This document shows, piece after piece, positions 15,210 to 23,128 of a stretch of DNA of 64,000 nt. The stretch is from Phyllobacterium endophyticum. GTDB lineage: Bacteria; Pseudomonadota; Alphaproteobacteria; Rhizobiales; Rhizobiaceae. A program made the translations under genes and the position numbers. Within the stretch, counting starts at the first letter, position 1, and each line of letters begins with the position of its first letter. The stretch is from assembly GCF_003010935.1 (NCBI RefSeq), contig NZ_PGGN01000007.1, positions 62,001-126,000 of the forward strand. The letters run 5' to 3'. The notes beneath the pieces are model-generated. The model did not search any database. It was not told where the DNA came from and saw only the letters and a program-made list of their open reading frames with translations.

Positions 15210-16002
15210 ATTTCATCAGCCATTCATGCTCGACCGCATTGTGAAACTTCCACGTGCGCTTTGGCCCTGCCATTACATTGAGATAATAGAGATCATAGCC
15301 GTGGCAGGCAGCACAGGGATGATAGCCCTTGGGGACCATCACCACGTCGCCGTCTTCGATCGCCATCGCCTCGTCGAGCAAACGGTCGTCCGTATAGACA
15401 CGTTGGAAACCGAAGCCCTGGCGGGGATTGAAACGGTGATAGTAAGTCTCTTCGAGATATGATTCCGACGGCAGGTTATCCTGGTCGTGCTTGTGCGGCG
15501 GGTAGCTTGACGTATGGCCGCCGGGGGTGATCACCTCGACGACGAGCAGCGCGTCCGCCGGTTCGTTCTCGGGCAATATGTTGGTGACATAGCGGGTATT
15601 GGTTCCCTTGCCGCGCGTCTCCTGACTTAGGTCGTCCGGGGAAATAACCCGCACCGGCAGCCCTCCGCCCAGAGCCGGAGCTGAACACACCGCGAGTTCG
15701 ACATCTGTTTCCGCCGATACCCGCCAGTCGGAACCCTGCGGCAGATAAACCGACCAAGGCTTGCCCTCGAAAGGCGACATGCGGTTGCCGAGCAGACCAA
15801 GGTCTTCGCCATTGGCCGTTACCCTGCCCTTGCCCGTCACGAAGACCAGACAGACCTCCTTGTCGCCTGTCTCCCCGTCGACCGGCTGGCCGGCATCAAG
15901 CTTGTGCAAGTCGAAACCGACATAGGTCCAGCCAGCCGTTTCAGGCGTTACATGGGCCACGTGACCCGTGCCTTGCCTGGCCTTCAACAAGAGTTTTGAC
16001 AT
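15208..16002 (-). CDS. iolB: 5-deoxy-glucuronate isomerase IolB
   Basis: This 264-residue bicupin-type isomerase converts 5-deoxy-D-glucuronate to 5-dehydro-2-deoxy-D-gluconate in myo-inositol catabolism. Metal-site residues are visible in SSYPPHKHDQDN and in the later MVPKGYHPCAACHGYDLYYLNVMAG, with EETYYHRFNP between them. Length fits IolB. The gene sits directly after the small membrane protein (3-bp gap) at the end of the iolC-D-E-B direction of transcription. Confidence 0.93.
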   Translation of the reverse strand: MSKLLLKARQGTGHVAHVTPETAGWTYVGFDLHKLDAGQPVDGETGDKEVCLVFVTGKGRVTANGEDLGLLGNRMSPFEGKPWSVYLPQGSDWRVSAETDVELAVCSAPALGGGLPVRVISPDDLSQETRGKGTNTRYVTNILPENEPADALLVVEVITPGGHTSSYPPHKHDQDNLPSESYLEETYYHRFNPRQGFGFQRVYTDDRLLDEAMAIEDGDVVMVPKGYHPCAACHGYDLYYLNVMAGPKRTWKFHNAVEHEWLMK

Positions 16003-16005
16003 GGT

Positions 16006-16248
16006 TTACTCCTTATCGGGTCCAAGGTCTGCCGGCTTGCCGGCATCAGCAGGGGTGACAGGCTCCGAAGCATCGAAGACGATGAAGAATTGCCATATGC
16101 CATATGCGGCAAAAGCCAGAACCATGATGCCCCAGAAAGGCGTCCCCGTGGCAAACTCGAAGATTGCCCAGGCAATGCAGAATGCCACGACTGCTATGCG
16201 GCGCCATAGCGGACGAAACCAGGGGTGATTACTGTCTTTGTTCATGTT
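16006..16248 (-). CDS. small membrane protein of the inositol operon
   Basis: An 80-residue protein with two transmembrane helices (RIAVVAFCIAWAIFEFATG and FWGIMVLAFAAYGIWQFFI) and a charged, proline-rich C-terminal tail. I do not recognise a named family. It lies between iolE (11-bp gap) and iolB (3-bp gap) on the same strand, so it is certainly in the operon. The ATG at 16248 is preceded by AAAGGTGGG. An in-frame TTG five codons earlier overlaps the iolE stop. It could be a membrane accessory factor, but nothing in the sequence shows its role. Confidence 0.7.
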   Translation of the reverse strand, partial: NMNKDSNHPWFRPLWRRIAVVAFCIAWAIFEFATGTPFWGIMVLAFAAYGIWQFFIVFDASEPVTPADAGKPADLGPDKE

Positions 16249-16259
16249 GAACCCACCTT

Positions 16260-17177
16260 TCAACCCTTGGGGAAACCTTGAGTCTCGACCGTATAGCCAG
16301 CGGCAGTCATGACCCGCATCAGTTCCTTATATCCGACTTGCGCCATCTTGAGCGGTGGATTTTTCTTCGGATCCTGTTCAGCCTCGACCACGAACCAGCC
16401 TTCATAGCCGTAATCGGCAAACTTTTGGACGATTGCACCGAAATCCAGCGAGCCGTCACCCGGTACGGTGAAGGCGCCGAGGGCAACCGAGTCGAGGAAG
16501 GACTGCCTCGAGCGGTCCAGACCGTCGATGACAGGCATGCGGACATCCTTGACATGCACGTGGTTGATCCGCCGGTGATGATTGTCGATTGCGCGTAGTA
16601 CATCGCCGCCGGCGAAGGCCAGATGGCCGGCATCCAGCAGGAGCGGAATACCCTCGCCGGAATATTTCATGAAGGCGTCGAGCTCCGGTTCGGTTTCGAC
16701 GACTGCCGCCATGTGGTGATGGTAGGAGAGCGGCATGCCCTGCTGTGCGCACCATTCACCGAACTCGGTGACCTTGCGAGCATAGGCCTTCATCTCCTCG
16801 TCGCCGAGTTTCGGTTTGGTAGCCAGGGGCCTGGACCGATCGCCCTGTATCGAGCGGCCGACCTCGCCGTAGACGATGCATGGCGCGTTCACGGCCTTGA
16901 AAAGGTCGATCATCGGCTGGATGCGGTCCTTGTTCTTCGCCAGCTCCTCGTCAACCAGCGTGCCCGAGAACCAGCCGCCGCACAGCGTAACATCCGCCTC
17001 CCGCAGGATCGGCAGCATCACATCCGGATCGTTGGGAAATCGGCGGCCCATTTCCATGCCGGTAAAGCCCGCAGAACGCGATTGGCGAAGGCACTCCTCC
17101 AGCGAGACGTCGTCACTGAGCTCCGCGAGATCATCGTTCCACCATGCGATCGGGGACATACCCAGTTTTGCCTTCAC
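16260..17177 (-). CDS. iolE: inosose dehydratase IolE
   Basis: This 305-residue TIM-barrel enzyme of the AP-endonuclease-2 fold dehydrates scyllo-inosose to the 3,5/4-trihydroxycyclohexa-1,2-dione intermediate. Metal-binding residues are seen in LLLDAGHLAFAGGD, INHVHVKDVRM and WFVVEAEQDP. The GTG at 17177 is taken as the start because TTGGAGA stands just upstream. An in-frame TTG four codons earlier overlaps that ribosome site. It is separated from iolD by a palindromic repeat. Confidence 0.92.
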   Translation of the reverse strand: MKAKLGMSPIAWWNDDLAELSDDVSLEECLRQSRSAGFTGMEMGRRFPNDPDVMLPILREADVTLCGGWFSGTLVDEELAKNKDRIQPMIDLFKAVNAPCIVYGEVGRSIQGDRSRPLATKPKLGDEEMKAYARKVTEFGEWCAQQGMPLSYHHHMAAVVETEPELDAFMKYSGEGIPLLLDAGHLAFAGGDVLRAIDNHHRRINHVHVKDVRMPVIDGLDRSRQSFLDSVALGAFTVPGDGSLDFGAIVQKFADYGYEGWFVVEAEQDPKKNPPLKMAQVGYKELMRVMTAAGYTVETQGFPKG

Positions 17178-17223
17178 GTCATTCTCCAATAATAAGGTTA
17201 CTTTTGTGCTTGCCCATTCATCA

Positions 17224-17336
17224 CCCCCTCATCCGGCCACTGCGCGGCCACCTGAGAAGAATAGCACTTCATCGCCGCGCTCCATTCTTCTCCTCGTGGG
17301 GAGAAGGTGGCCGCACAGCGGCCGGATGAGCGGGCC
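17224..17336. repeat. Palindromic repeat, CTCATCCGGCC family (D)
   Basis: The left arm CTCATCCGGCCACTGCGCGG and the right arm (CCGCACAGCGGCCGGATGAG) enclose an inner hairpin AGAAGAAT / ATTCTTCT and a CTCCTCGTGGGGAG loop. This is a common rhizobial intergenic palindrome. It lies 25 bp past the iolD stop, between iolD and iolE. Confidence 0.8.
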
Positions 17337-17361
17337 AATTGTGATTTGCATTCGATATCAG

Positions 17362-19212
17362 CTAGTTCCCGGCCGACCTCAGCTTGATCGCTTCCTCATA
17401 GGCCTTGCGCTTGGCATTGACCTCGCTTCGCACGCTGACCTCAGGCACCGCGACGTCCCACCACGCCCCGCCCTCCTCCGTCGAAATCAGTGGATCGGTG
17501 TCGATGACTATCAAGGTGGTGCGGTCGTTCTGCTTGGCCCGTGCGAGCGCGCTTTCGAGTTCTGCGATCGAGGCGACCTTCTCCGAGATGGCGCCAAGGC
17601 TGCGGGCGTGTGCGGCAAAATCGATATCCGGCAGGACCTCGTGTCTGGCGTCCTTGAGCAGATTGTTGAAGTTCGCTCCGCCTGTGCCCATCTGCAGCCG
17701 GTTGATACAGCCATAGCCGCGATTGTCCAGCAGCACGATATTGATCTTGTGTCCGAGCATGACGGAGGTGGCGATTTCCGAGTTCAGCATCAGATACGAG
17801 CCGTCGCCGATCATGACGACGACCTCTTCGTCGGGTTTTGCCATTTTGGTGCCCAGCCCGCCGGCGATCTCGTATCCCATGCAGGAGAAACCATACTCGG
17901 CATGATAAGAACCGGGTGCTCCCGCCTGCCATAGCTTGTGCATCTCGCCGGGCAACCCCCCTGCCGCGTGCAGCACCGTCGCCTCAGCGCCCATTGCCCT
18001 TTGTACCGCGCCGATCACTTGCGCGTCGGAAGGCAGCGCGGCGTTGGTGGGGCCGGTGACCTTGGCGGCGGCCTTCTGCCATTCCGTCTTGCCATTGCGG
18101 GCGTTTTCGGTCCAGCTCTGCGGTGCCTTGTAGTCCTTCAATCCGGCGGAAAGCTCAAGCAGGCCTTCCCTGGCATCGGCGACAAGTGGCAACGCACGAT
18201 GCTTAGTCGCATCGAAAGGCTGCACATTCAGCCCAATGAAGGTTTTCGCTGCGTTCTGGAACAATGCCCATGAGCCGGTGGTGAAATCCTGAAGGCGCGT
18301 GCCAACCGCCACGATCACGTCCGCTTCCTGCGCCAGGCGGTTGGCTGCGGAAGTTCCGGTGACGCCCACAGCTGCCATGTTGAGCGGATGGTTGTCGGGC
18401 AGCGACGACTTGCCGCCCTGCGTTTCGCAAACCGGAATACCGGCAGCCTCGGCAAATTCCGCCAGCTCTTTCGAAGCCTGCGAGTAGATGACGCCGCCGC
18501 CGGCGATGACCAGCGGTTTCTTGGCTGATTTGAGTGCAGCGATGGCGGCCGCCAGTTCTTCCCGGTCCGGCCTTGGCCGCCGCTGCGCCCAGGTTCGTTC
18601 CTCGAAGAAGCTTTCGGGATAATCGTAGGCCTCCGCCTGCACATCCTGACACAGAGCCAGCGTCACGGGGCCGCATTCTGCCGGATCGGTCAGAACTGCC
18701 ATGGCGCGGGCCAACGCCGGGATAATCTGCTCGGGACGGGTAATGCGGTCGAAATAGCGCGACACGGGCCTGAAACAATCATTGGCCGAAACCGTGCCGT
18801 CGCTAAAGCTCTCCACCTGCTGCAGGACCGGATCGGGAAGCCGGTTGGCGAATACATCGCCAGGTAAAAGCAGAACCGGCAGGCGGTTGACATGCGCCAG
18901 CGCCGCAGCGGTCAGCATGTTCGTTGCACCCGGTCCTACGGAGCTCGTCACCGCCATCATGCGGCGGCGGAAGCTCGCCTTGGCATAAGCGATGGCGGCA
19001 TGGGCCATGGCCTGTTCGTTGTGCGCGCGATATGTCGGAAGTTCCTCACGGACCTGATAGAGCGCCTCGCCGATGCCGGCGACATTGCCGTGGCCGAAGA
19101 TAGCCCAGACGCCCGCAAACACCGGCACTTTCCTGCCGTCGATCATTGTCATCTGCCGGGTCAGAAACCGGGTCAATGCCTGCGCCATGGTCAGGCGTAT
19201 CGTCTTGGTCAT
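17362..19212 (-). CDS. iolD: THcHDO hydrolase IolD
   Basis: This 616-residue thiamine-diphosphate enzyme hydrolyses 3D-(3,5/4)-trihydroxycyclohexane-1,2-dione to 5-deoxyglucuronate, opening the inositol ring. The TPP-binding motif is GDGSYLMLNSEIATSVMLGHK near residue 450. The N-terminal TPP-enzyme domain contains GVWAIFGHGNVAGIGEAL with the invariant glutamate further on. Length is typical for IolD. A palindromic repeat separates it from iolC upstream and another from iolE downstream. Confidence 0.94.
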   Translation of the reverse strand: MTKTIRLTMAQALTRFLTRQMTMIDGRKVPVFAGVWAIFGHGNVAGIGEALYQVREELPTYRAHNEQAMAHAAIAYAKASFRRRMMAVTSSVGPGATNMLTAAALAHVNRLPVLLLPGDVFANRLPDPVLQQVESFSDGTVSANDCFRPVSRYFDRITRPEQIIPALARAMAVLTDPAECGPVTLALCQDVQAEAYDYPESFFEERTWAQRRPRPDREELAAAIAALKSAKKPLVIAGGGVIYSQASKELAEFAEAAGIPVCETQGGKSSLPDNHPLNMAAVGVTGTSAANRLAQEADVIVAVGTRLQDFTTGSWALFQNAAKTFIGLNVQPFDATKHRALPLVADAREGLLELSAGLKDYKAPQSWTENARNGKTEWQKAAAKVTGPTNAALPSDAQVIGAVQRAMGAEATVLHAAGGLPGEMHKLWQAGAPGSYHAEYGFSCMGYEIAGGLGTKMAKPDEEVVVMIGDGSYLMLNSEIATSVMLGHKINIVLLDNRGYGCINRLQMGTGGANFNNLLKDARHEVLPDIDFAAHARSLGAISEKVASIAELESALARAKQNDRTTLIVIDTDPLISTEEGGAWWDVAVPEVSVRSEVNAKRKAYEEAIKLRSAGN

Positions 19213-19250
19213 GTCAGTCTCCTCCCGGTCAAATCCTTCGGCGATCGCTT

Positions 19251-19396
19251 TGGGGTGCGTTGAGATTCAGGTCAGGACGCGTCGAAAATGGTGGTTTTCG
19301 AGAACCGGAGCGCAGTGAACTTTCGGGTTCATGAGCACCGGAGCGCAGAAAAGCGCCATTTGCAGGCCGCCCTGGCATGAATACCAACACACCCCA
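19251..19396. repeat. Palindromic mosaic repeat, family B, copy 2
   Basis: The arms are TGGGGTGCGTTGAGATTCAG at the left and, as reverse complement, TGGGGTGTGTTGGTATTCAT at the right. The core is the ACCGGAGCGCAGTGAAC / GTTCATGAGCACCGG hairpin. It ends one base before the iolC stop codon (19398-19400). Confidence 0.8.
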
Positions 19397-19397
19397 G

Positions 19398-21326
19398 CTA
19401 TGCCGCTTGTTTGCTGCGGCTGGCAAGCCAGGCCTTGGTCAGTTTTTCGAAACGATCGGCCATGTCGCCGATCGCGGCTTCATCGGAGAGCCTGCCGGCA
19501 AGCCAGCCCTCGGCAGCGTCCATGAAGATCGTGCGGCCGACGGCGAAACCTTTGACCACCGGCGCATTGGCAGTCGCACCAAAAGCAGCCTCAAGCTCGT
19601 CATGTGGCGCCTCGAGCCCGAGCAGCACGACACCGCGGCACCAGGGATCATGCTTTTCGATCACCGCCTCGATCTTCTTCCACGCACCCGCCGAAGCCTG
19701 CGGCTCAAGTTTCCACCAATCCGGCTTGATGCCAAGGGCGTAAAGTTCTTCAAGTGCCTGCGGAATGGTGTTGTCGTCGAGCTTGCCGTGCTTGCCGGCA
19801 ATGATTTCGATCAGCAATTCGCGGCCGACCTTGCGTGCTGCCTCGAACAGCGTGCGCAATTTCTGCTGTTGCTCCGTTTTCAGTGCGGCCGGATCGTCCG
19901 GACGATAGAAGCACAGGCACTTGATGCAATGGTCCACAGGCCATTCTGCCAGCTGCGAGCCGATATCCTGCGAAAACTCGAAGCGCAGGGGGCGCGACCC
20001 CGGAAGCTCCACCGGCCGTCCAAGCCAGTCGAAATCGTGACGCGCAAATTCGAACATCGCCTCCCTGCCGAACTTCTCGTCAAGCAGCATCCCATATCCG
20101 CTTCGGCCACCCGCAACCTTTGCCGCCGCCTTCACCGCCAGTTCCTTGAATGCGCGTATCCTTGCCGGATCGGCGCCAACTTTCTGGGCCAGTTCCTCCA
20201 GTTGCACGCGGTGATCGATGGCAAAGGTCATCATCGAAGGTATGTCCTGGCGCCGCGTCGTCGCCCAATGAATGTGGTTGATCGCCTCATCCTTCCGCAG
20301 GGCATGCTGGGTGCTGCCATGTTTCAGAAAATATTGCAGTTCCTCGAATGTCGGGATTTCCGGCGAGCAAAGCAGCCGCGACACGGCGAAGGCGCCGCAT
20401 GCATTGGCCCAGGTCGCCGCCGTTGCCAGCGGTTCGCCGCCCAGCCAGCCGCGCAGAAAACCGGACATGAACGCATCGCCCGCGCCGAGGACATTGAACA
20501 CCTCGATCGGGAAACCCTTGCCGACGATACCATCCTCGAGATCGTCCGAGATTGCGCCCTCGTAAACGATGCAGCCCATAGGCCCGCGCTTCAGGACGAT
20601 TGTACCGCTCGACAGGGCGCGGATCGTCTTCAGGGCGCTGAGAAGATCAGCCTCGCCCGACGCGATAAGGACCTCCTCCTCGGTGCCGACGATCAGGTCG
20701 CAATCGGTAAGCACGGTCTTCAGATGGTTCGACACCGCGTCGGAGGCTATGTAGCGGCTGTCTCCGTCGCCATGGCCGGCGAGACCCCACAGGTTGGGAC
20801 GGTAGTCGATATCGAACACCACCTTGCCACCCGCCTCCTTCATCAGGCGGATGGCCTTGCGTTGCGCCGCATCGGGTTTGGGTTTTGAGAAGTGCGTGCC
20901 GGTCACGACGATGGCGCGCGCCGAGCGGATGAACTCCGGATCGACATCGCCCTCATCGAGCGCCATGTCTGCGCAGTTCTCGCGATAGAAGATGAGCGGA
21001 AAGCTCCTGTCGTTCTCAACCGAGAGGATAACCAGCGCCGACAGCCGCTCTGGGTCGGTGATGACGCCGCCGGTCGCAACCCCCTCCCGTACCATTTGCT
21101 CGCGGATATACCGGCCCATCTGTTCGTCGCCAACGCGCGATAGCAGCGCCGAGCGCAGGCCGAGCCGCGCCGTGCCGATGGCGATATTCGCCGGACAGCC
21201 GCCGACAGACTTGGCAAACGAAGCGATATCCTCCAGCCTGGAGCCGATCTGCTGGCCGTAAAGGTCCACGGACGAGCGGCCGATGGTAATGACATCGAGC
21301 GCGTGGCCCGTATCAGCTCTGTCCAT
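19398..21326 (-). CDS. iolC: 5-dehydro-2-deoxygluconokinase IolC fused to DUF2090
   Basis: This 642-residue two-domain protein has a PfkB sugar-kinase domain at residues 1 to about 320 (SVGGCPANIAIGTARLG; ATP-site NVLGAGDAFMSGFLRGWL). A DUF2090 TIM-barrel domain follows, from about 330 to the end (MTFAIDHRVQLEEL, WPVDHCIKCLCFYRPDD, VKGFAVGRTIF). The kinase phosphorylates 5-dehydro-2-deoxygluconate. DUF2090 resembles class I/II sugar-phosphate aldolases and may do the next step in the absence of iolJ. The ATG at 21326 follows GGGAGGATATT. It is the first gene of the iolC-D-E-x-B series. Confidence 0.92.
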   Translation of the reverse strand: MDRADTGHALDVITIGRSSVDLYGQQIGSRLEDIASFAKSVGGCPANIAIGTARLGLRSALLSRVGDEQMGRYIREQMVREGVATGGVITDPERLSALVILSVENDRSFPLIFYRENCADMALDEGDVDPEFIRSARAIVVTGTHFSKPKPDAAQRKAIRLMKEAGGKVVFDIDYRPNLWGLAGHGDGDSRYIASDAVSNHLKTVLTDCDLIVGTEEEVLIASGEADLLSALKTIRALSSGTIVLKRGPMGCIVYEGAISDDLEDGIVGKGFPIEVFNVLGAGDAFMSGFLRGWLGGEPLATAATWANACGAFAVSRLLCSPEIPTFEELQYFLKHGSTQHALRKDEAINHIHWATTRRQDIPSMMTFAIDHRVQLEELAQKVGADPARIRAFKELAVKAAAKVAGGRSGYGMLLDEKFGREAMFEFARHDFDWLGRPVELPGSRPLRFEFSQDIGSQLAEWPVDHCIKCLCFYRPDDPAALKTEQQQKLRTLFEAARKVGRELLIEIIAGKHGKLDDNTIPQALEELYALGIKPDWWKLEPQASAGAWKKIEAVIEKHDPWCRGVVLLGLEAPHDELEAAFGATANAPVVKGFAVGRTIFMDAAEGWLAGRLSDEAAIGDMADRFEKLTKAWLASRSKQAA

Positions 21327-21385
21327 AATATCCTCCCGATAGACTGATAAACACCGGCGCAACCGGGCCGGGAATTTTCCTATAT

Positions 21386-21429
21386 GAAATAATAATTCTA
21401 TCAAATCGTCAATATGGAATATCTGTTCT
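21386..21429. promoter_or_regulatory. Two candidate IolR sites in front of iolC
   Basis: GAAA-TAATAA-TTCT at 21386-21399 and GGAA-TATCTG-TTCT at 21416-21429 each differ by one or two bases from GGAA-N6-TTCC, the motif reported for Sinorhizobium IolR. They are 30 bp apart, 60-100 bp upstream of the iolC start. Confidence 0.5.
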
Positions 21430-21464
21430 TTCTACTTGATAGCGTATTTCCAGTTTGATTTGTA

Positions 21465-21478
21465 AATGTACGTACATT
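21465..21478. promoter_or_regulatory. Palindromic operator of the toxin-antitoxin pair
   Basis: AATGTACGTACATT is a perfect 14-bp palindrome 30 bp upstream of the antitoxin start. This is where a ribbon-helix-helix antitoxin would autoregulate. Confidence 0.6.
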
Positions 21479-21508
21479 ATAATTACAAGAAACAATTCAG
21501 GAGGTCGC

Positions 21509-21811
21509 ATGCCACGCACAAGCCAGTTTCCGAAGGCAGATACATTCAACCTCCGGATTGACTCTGATTTGAAGGCTGCCTTTACGCAAGCAACCGAGGC
21601 CGAGGACAAGCCTGCTGCTCAGGTAATTCGTGACTTCATGCGGAGTTATGTTGAACGCCAGCGGCGCAAAGCATTTGAACTTGAAGCGCGACGGCAATCG
21701 CTGGCAATTGCAAGAAGGTCCCGCAACTCATCGACAGATGAGTACGTCTCCCTCCTAGAACTGGAAGCTTTGTTTGAGGAAACCGCTGTCGATGACGATA
21801 GCACCAAATGA
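21509..21811 (+). CDS. ribbon-helix-helix antitoxin
   Basis: This 100-residue protein has an N-terminal ribbon-helix-helix DNA-binding segment (FNLRIDSDLKAAFTQATEAE, then VIRDFMRSYVE) and a charged C-terminal part (LLELEALFEETAVDDD) that probably wraps the toxin. The ATG at 21509 has an excellent CAGGAGGTCGC in front. Eighteen open codons upstream are ignored. It overlaps the toxin gene by four bases. Codon use is more AT-rich than the flanking iol genes, consistent with an acquired module. Confidence 0.82.
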   Translation: MPRTSQFPKADTFNLRIDSDLKAAFTQATEAEDKPAAQVIRDFMRSYVERQRRKAFELEARRQSLAIARRSRNSSTDEYVSLLELEALFEETAVDDDSTK

Positions 21812-22143
21812 AGCGTGGCGATTTGGTAACGATCGTCGTCAATGGTGATTACGGTAAACCGCGTCCAGCGTTCATCCTGCAATCGGATGCATTCGAGTTG
21901 CTTCCCTCAGTAACAGTACTCCAAATTACGAGTGACGTTCACGATGAACACCTTGCCCGCATAACAGTTAACCCGTCGCTCGAAAATGGCTTGCGTGAGC
22001 GTTCACAGGTGATGATCGATCGTGCCATGACAGTACCGCGAACAAAAGTGGGGCGGGTGTTCGGACATTTGGATAACGAGACGATAGCCAACATCAACAA
22101 AGCGGTAATGCTGTTTTTAGGGCTGGGGGCGAGCCCCGTCTAA
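21808..22143 (+). CDS. PemK/MazF-family toxin
   Basis: This 111-residue protein has the MazF/CcdB fold pattern: MKRGDLVTIVVNGDYGKPRPAFILQS at the N-terminus, a central ITVNPSLENGLRERSQVMIDRAMTVPRTKVG and a C-terminal helix. Family members are ribosome-independent mRNA endonucleases neutralised by their antitoxin. It overlaps the antitoxin gene (ATGA) and, tail to tail, the RpiR gene by four bases. Confidence 0.85.
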   Translation: MKRGDLVTIVVNGDYGKPRPAFILQSDAFELLPSVTVLQITSDVHDEHLARITVNPSLENGLRERSQVMIDRAMTVPRTKVGRVFGHLDNETIANINKAVMLFLGLGASPV

Positions 22144-22973
22144 AAACTCCGCCTTTTCTCGGCCACGCTCACCGTCAGTGCCATGGCGAGTGCCATCGTT
22201 CCAGACAGTGACCTGAATCCCGAAAAATCTCCTTCCGCCGCCTCGAACCATACTTTGGCCGACTGGGCCAGCGGCGAGAACGCGCTGTCGGTGATGGCGA
22301 CGACAGGGACATTCCGCGCCGCCAGCGCCGCCGCGTGCTCGATCGTCGCCGAGGCATATGGCGAGAAGCTGATCGCGATGGCAGCGTCCGTCGGCTTGGC
22401 GAATGACAGGATTTCCGGGTCGATACCCGCCGTCGATTCGATCAGCTGGTTGCGGATTTTCAACTTGCCGAAAGCATAGGCCATGTAAGCGGTAATCGGG
22501 TAGGAACGCCGCCTCGCCAGAAGATAGATCGTTTCTGCACCGGCCAGTATGTCCACGGCGCTCGTCAACACGTCCTCCTCGACATTGTGTGAGATCGTCT
22601 CGATCGAATGGCTGGCAGCAGTCAGGAAGCCGTTGAGTATGACCCGGTTCTTCGAAAGGCCGTGTGTATCACCGCGCAGCGCCGACAAGCGCTCTTCGTA
22701 GGAAACCTGACGCTCACGCAGCCGCTCCCTGAATACCGATTGCAGGCTGGTAAATCCGTCGAATCCCAGATGCTGGGCAAAGCGGATCAAAGTCGAAGGC
22801 TGCACGCCGGCCGTCTGGGCGATGCTTGCTGCCGTACCGAAGGCTATTTCGTCAGGATTGCTCAAGGCATAAGCCGCGATCTGCGCCAGGCGCTTTGGCA
22901 GCGCCTCGCGACGATCGAGGATCATCGTGCGCAAGGCATCGAAATCCCGGGGTAGCGACATCTCGTTGTCCAT
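22140..22973 (-). CDS. RpiR/MurR-family regulator, probable IolR
   Basis: A 277-residue regulator. The N-terminal HTH_6 domain contains FGTAASIAQTAGVQPSTLIRFAQHLGF and the C-terminal SIS domain contains YLLARRRSYPITAYMAYAF and AIAISFSPYASATIEHAALA. In rhizobia an RpiR-type protein called IolR represses inositol genes and releases DNA on binding a catabolic intermediate. Its position inside the iol cluster, divergent from a Gfo/Idh gene, supports the same role. Near-consensus sites for such a protein occur at 21.4, 23.0 and 29.7 kb. Confidence 0.85.
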   Translation of the reverse strand: MDNEMSLPRDFDALRTMILDRREALPKRLAQIAAYALSNPDEIAFGTAASIAQTAGVQPSTLIRFAQHLGFDGFTSLQSVFRERLRERQVSYEERLSALRGDTHGLSKNRVILNGFLTAASHSIETISHNVEEDVLTSAVDILAGAETIYLLARRRSYPITAYMAYAFGKLKIRNQLIESTAGIDPEILSFAKPTDAAIAISFSPYASATIEHAAALAARNVPVVAITDSAFSPLAQSAKVWFEAAEGDFSGFRSLSGTMALAMALTVSVAEKRRSF

Positions 22974-23042
22974 GCTTCTTCACCCCCGAATCGTTGCCTC
23001 GCCGCCACTTCATGATCTCAGGTAAAATATTTATATCAAGGC

Positions 23043-23056
23043 GGATCAGTTATTCC
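23043..23056. promoter_or_regulatory. Candidate IolR site between the regulator and the Gfo/Idh gene
   Basis: GGAT-CAGTTA-TTCC, one base from GGAA-N6-TTCC. It is 73 bp upstream of the dehydrogenase gene and 70 bp upstream of the regulator gene, so it could control both. Confidence 0.45.
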
Positions 23057-23128
23057 ATTTACCCCTGTTATAGATTATTTCAATCAATGACCGCAAGCGA
23101 CGGGCCGGGCTGAATCGGGAGAGAGCAT

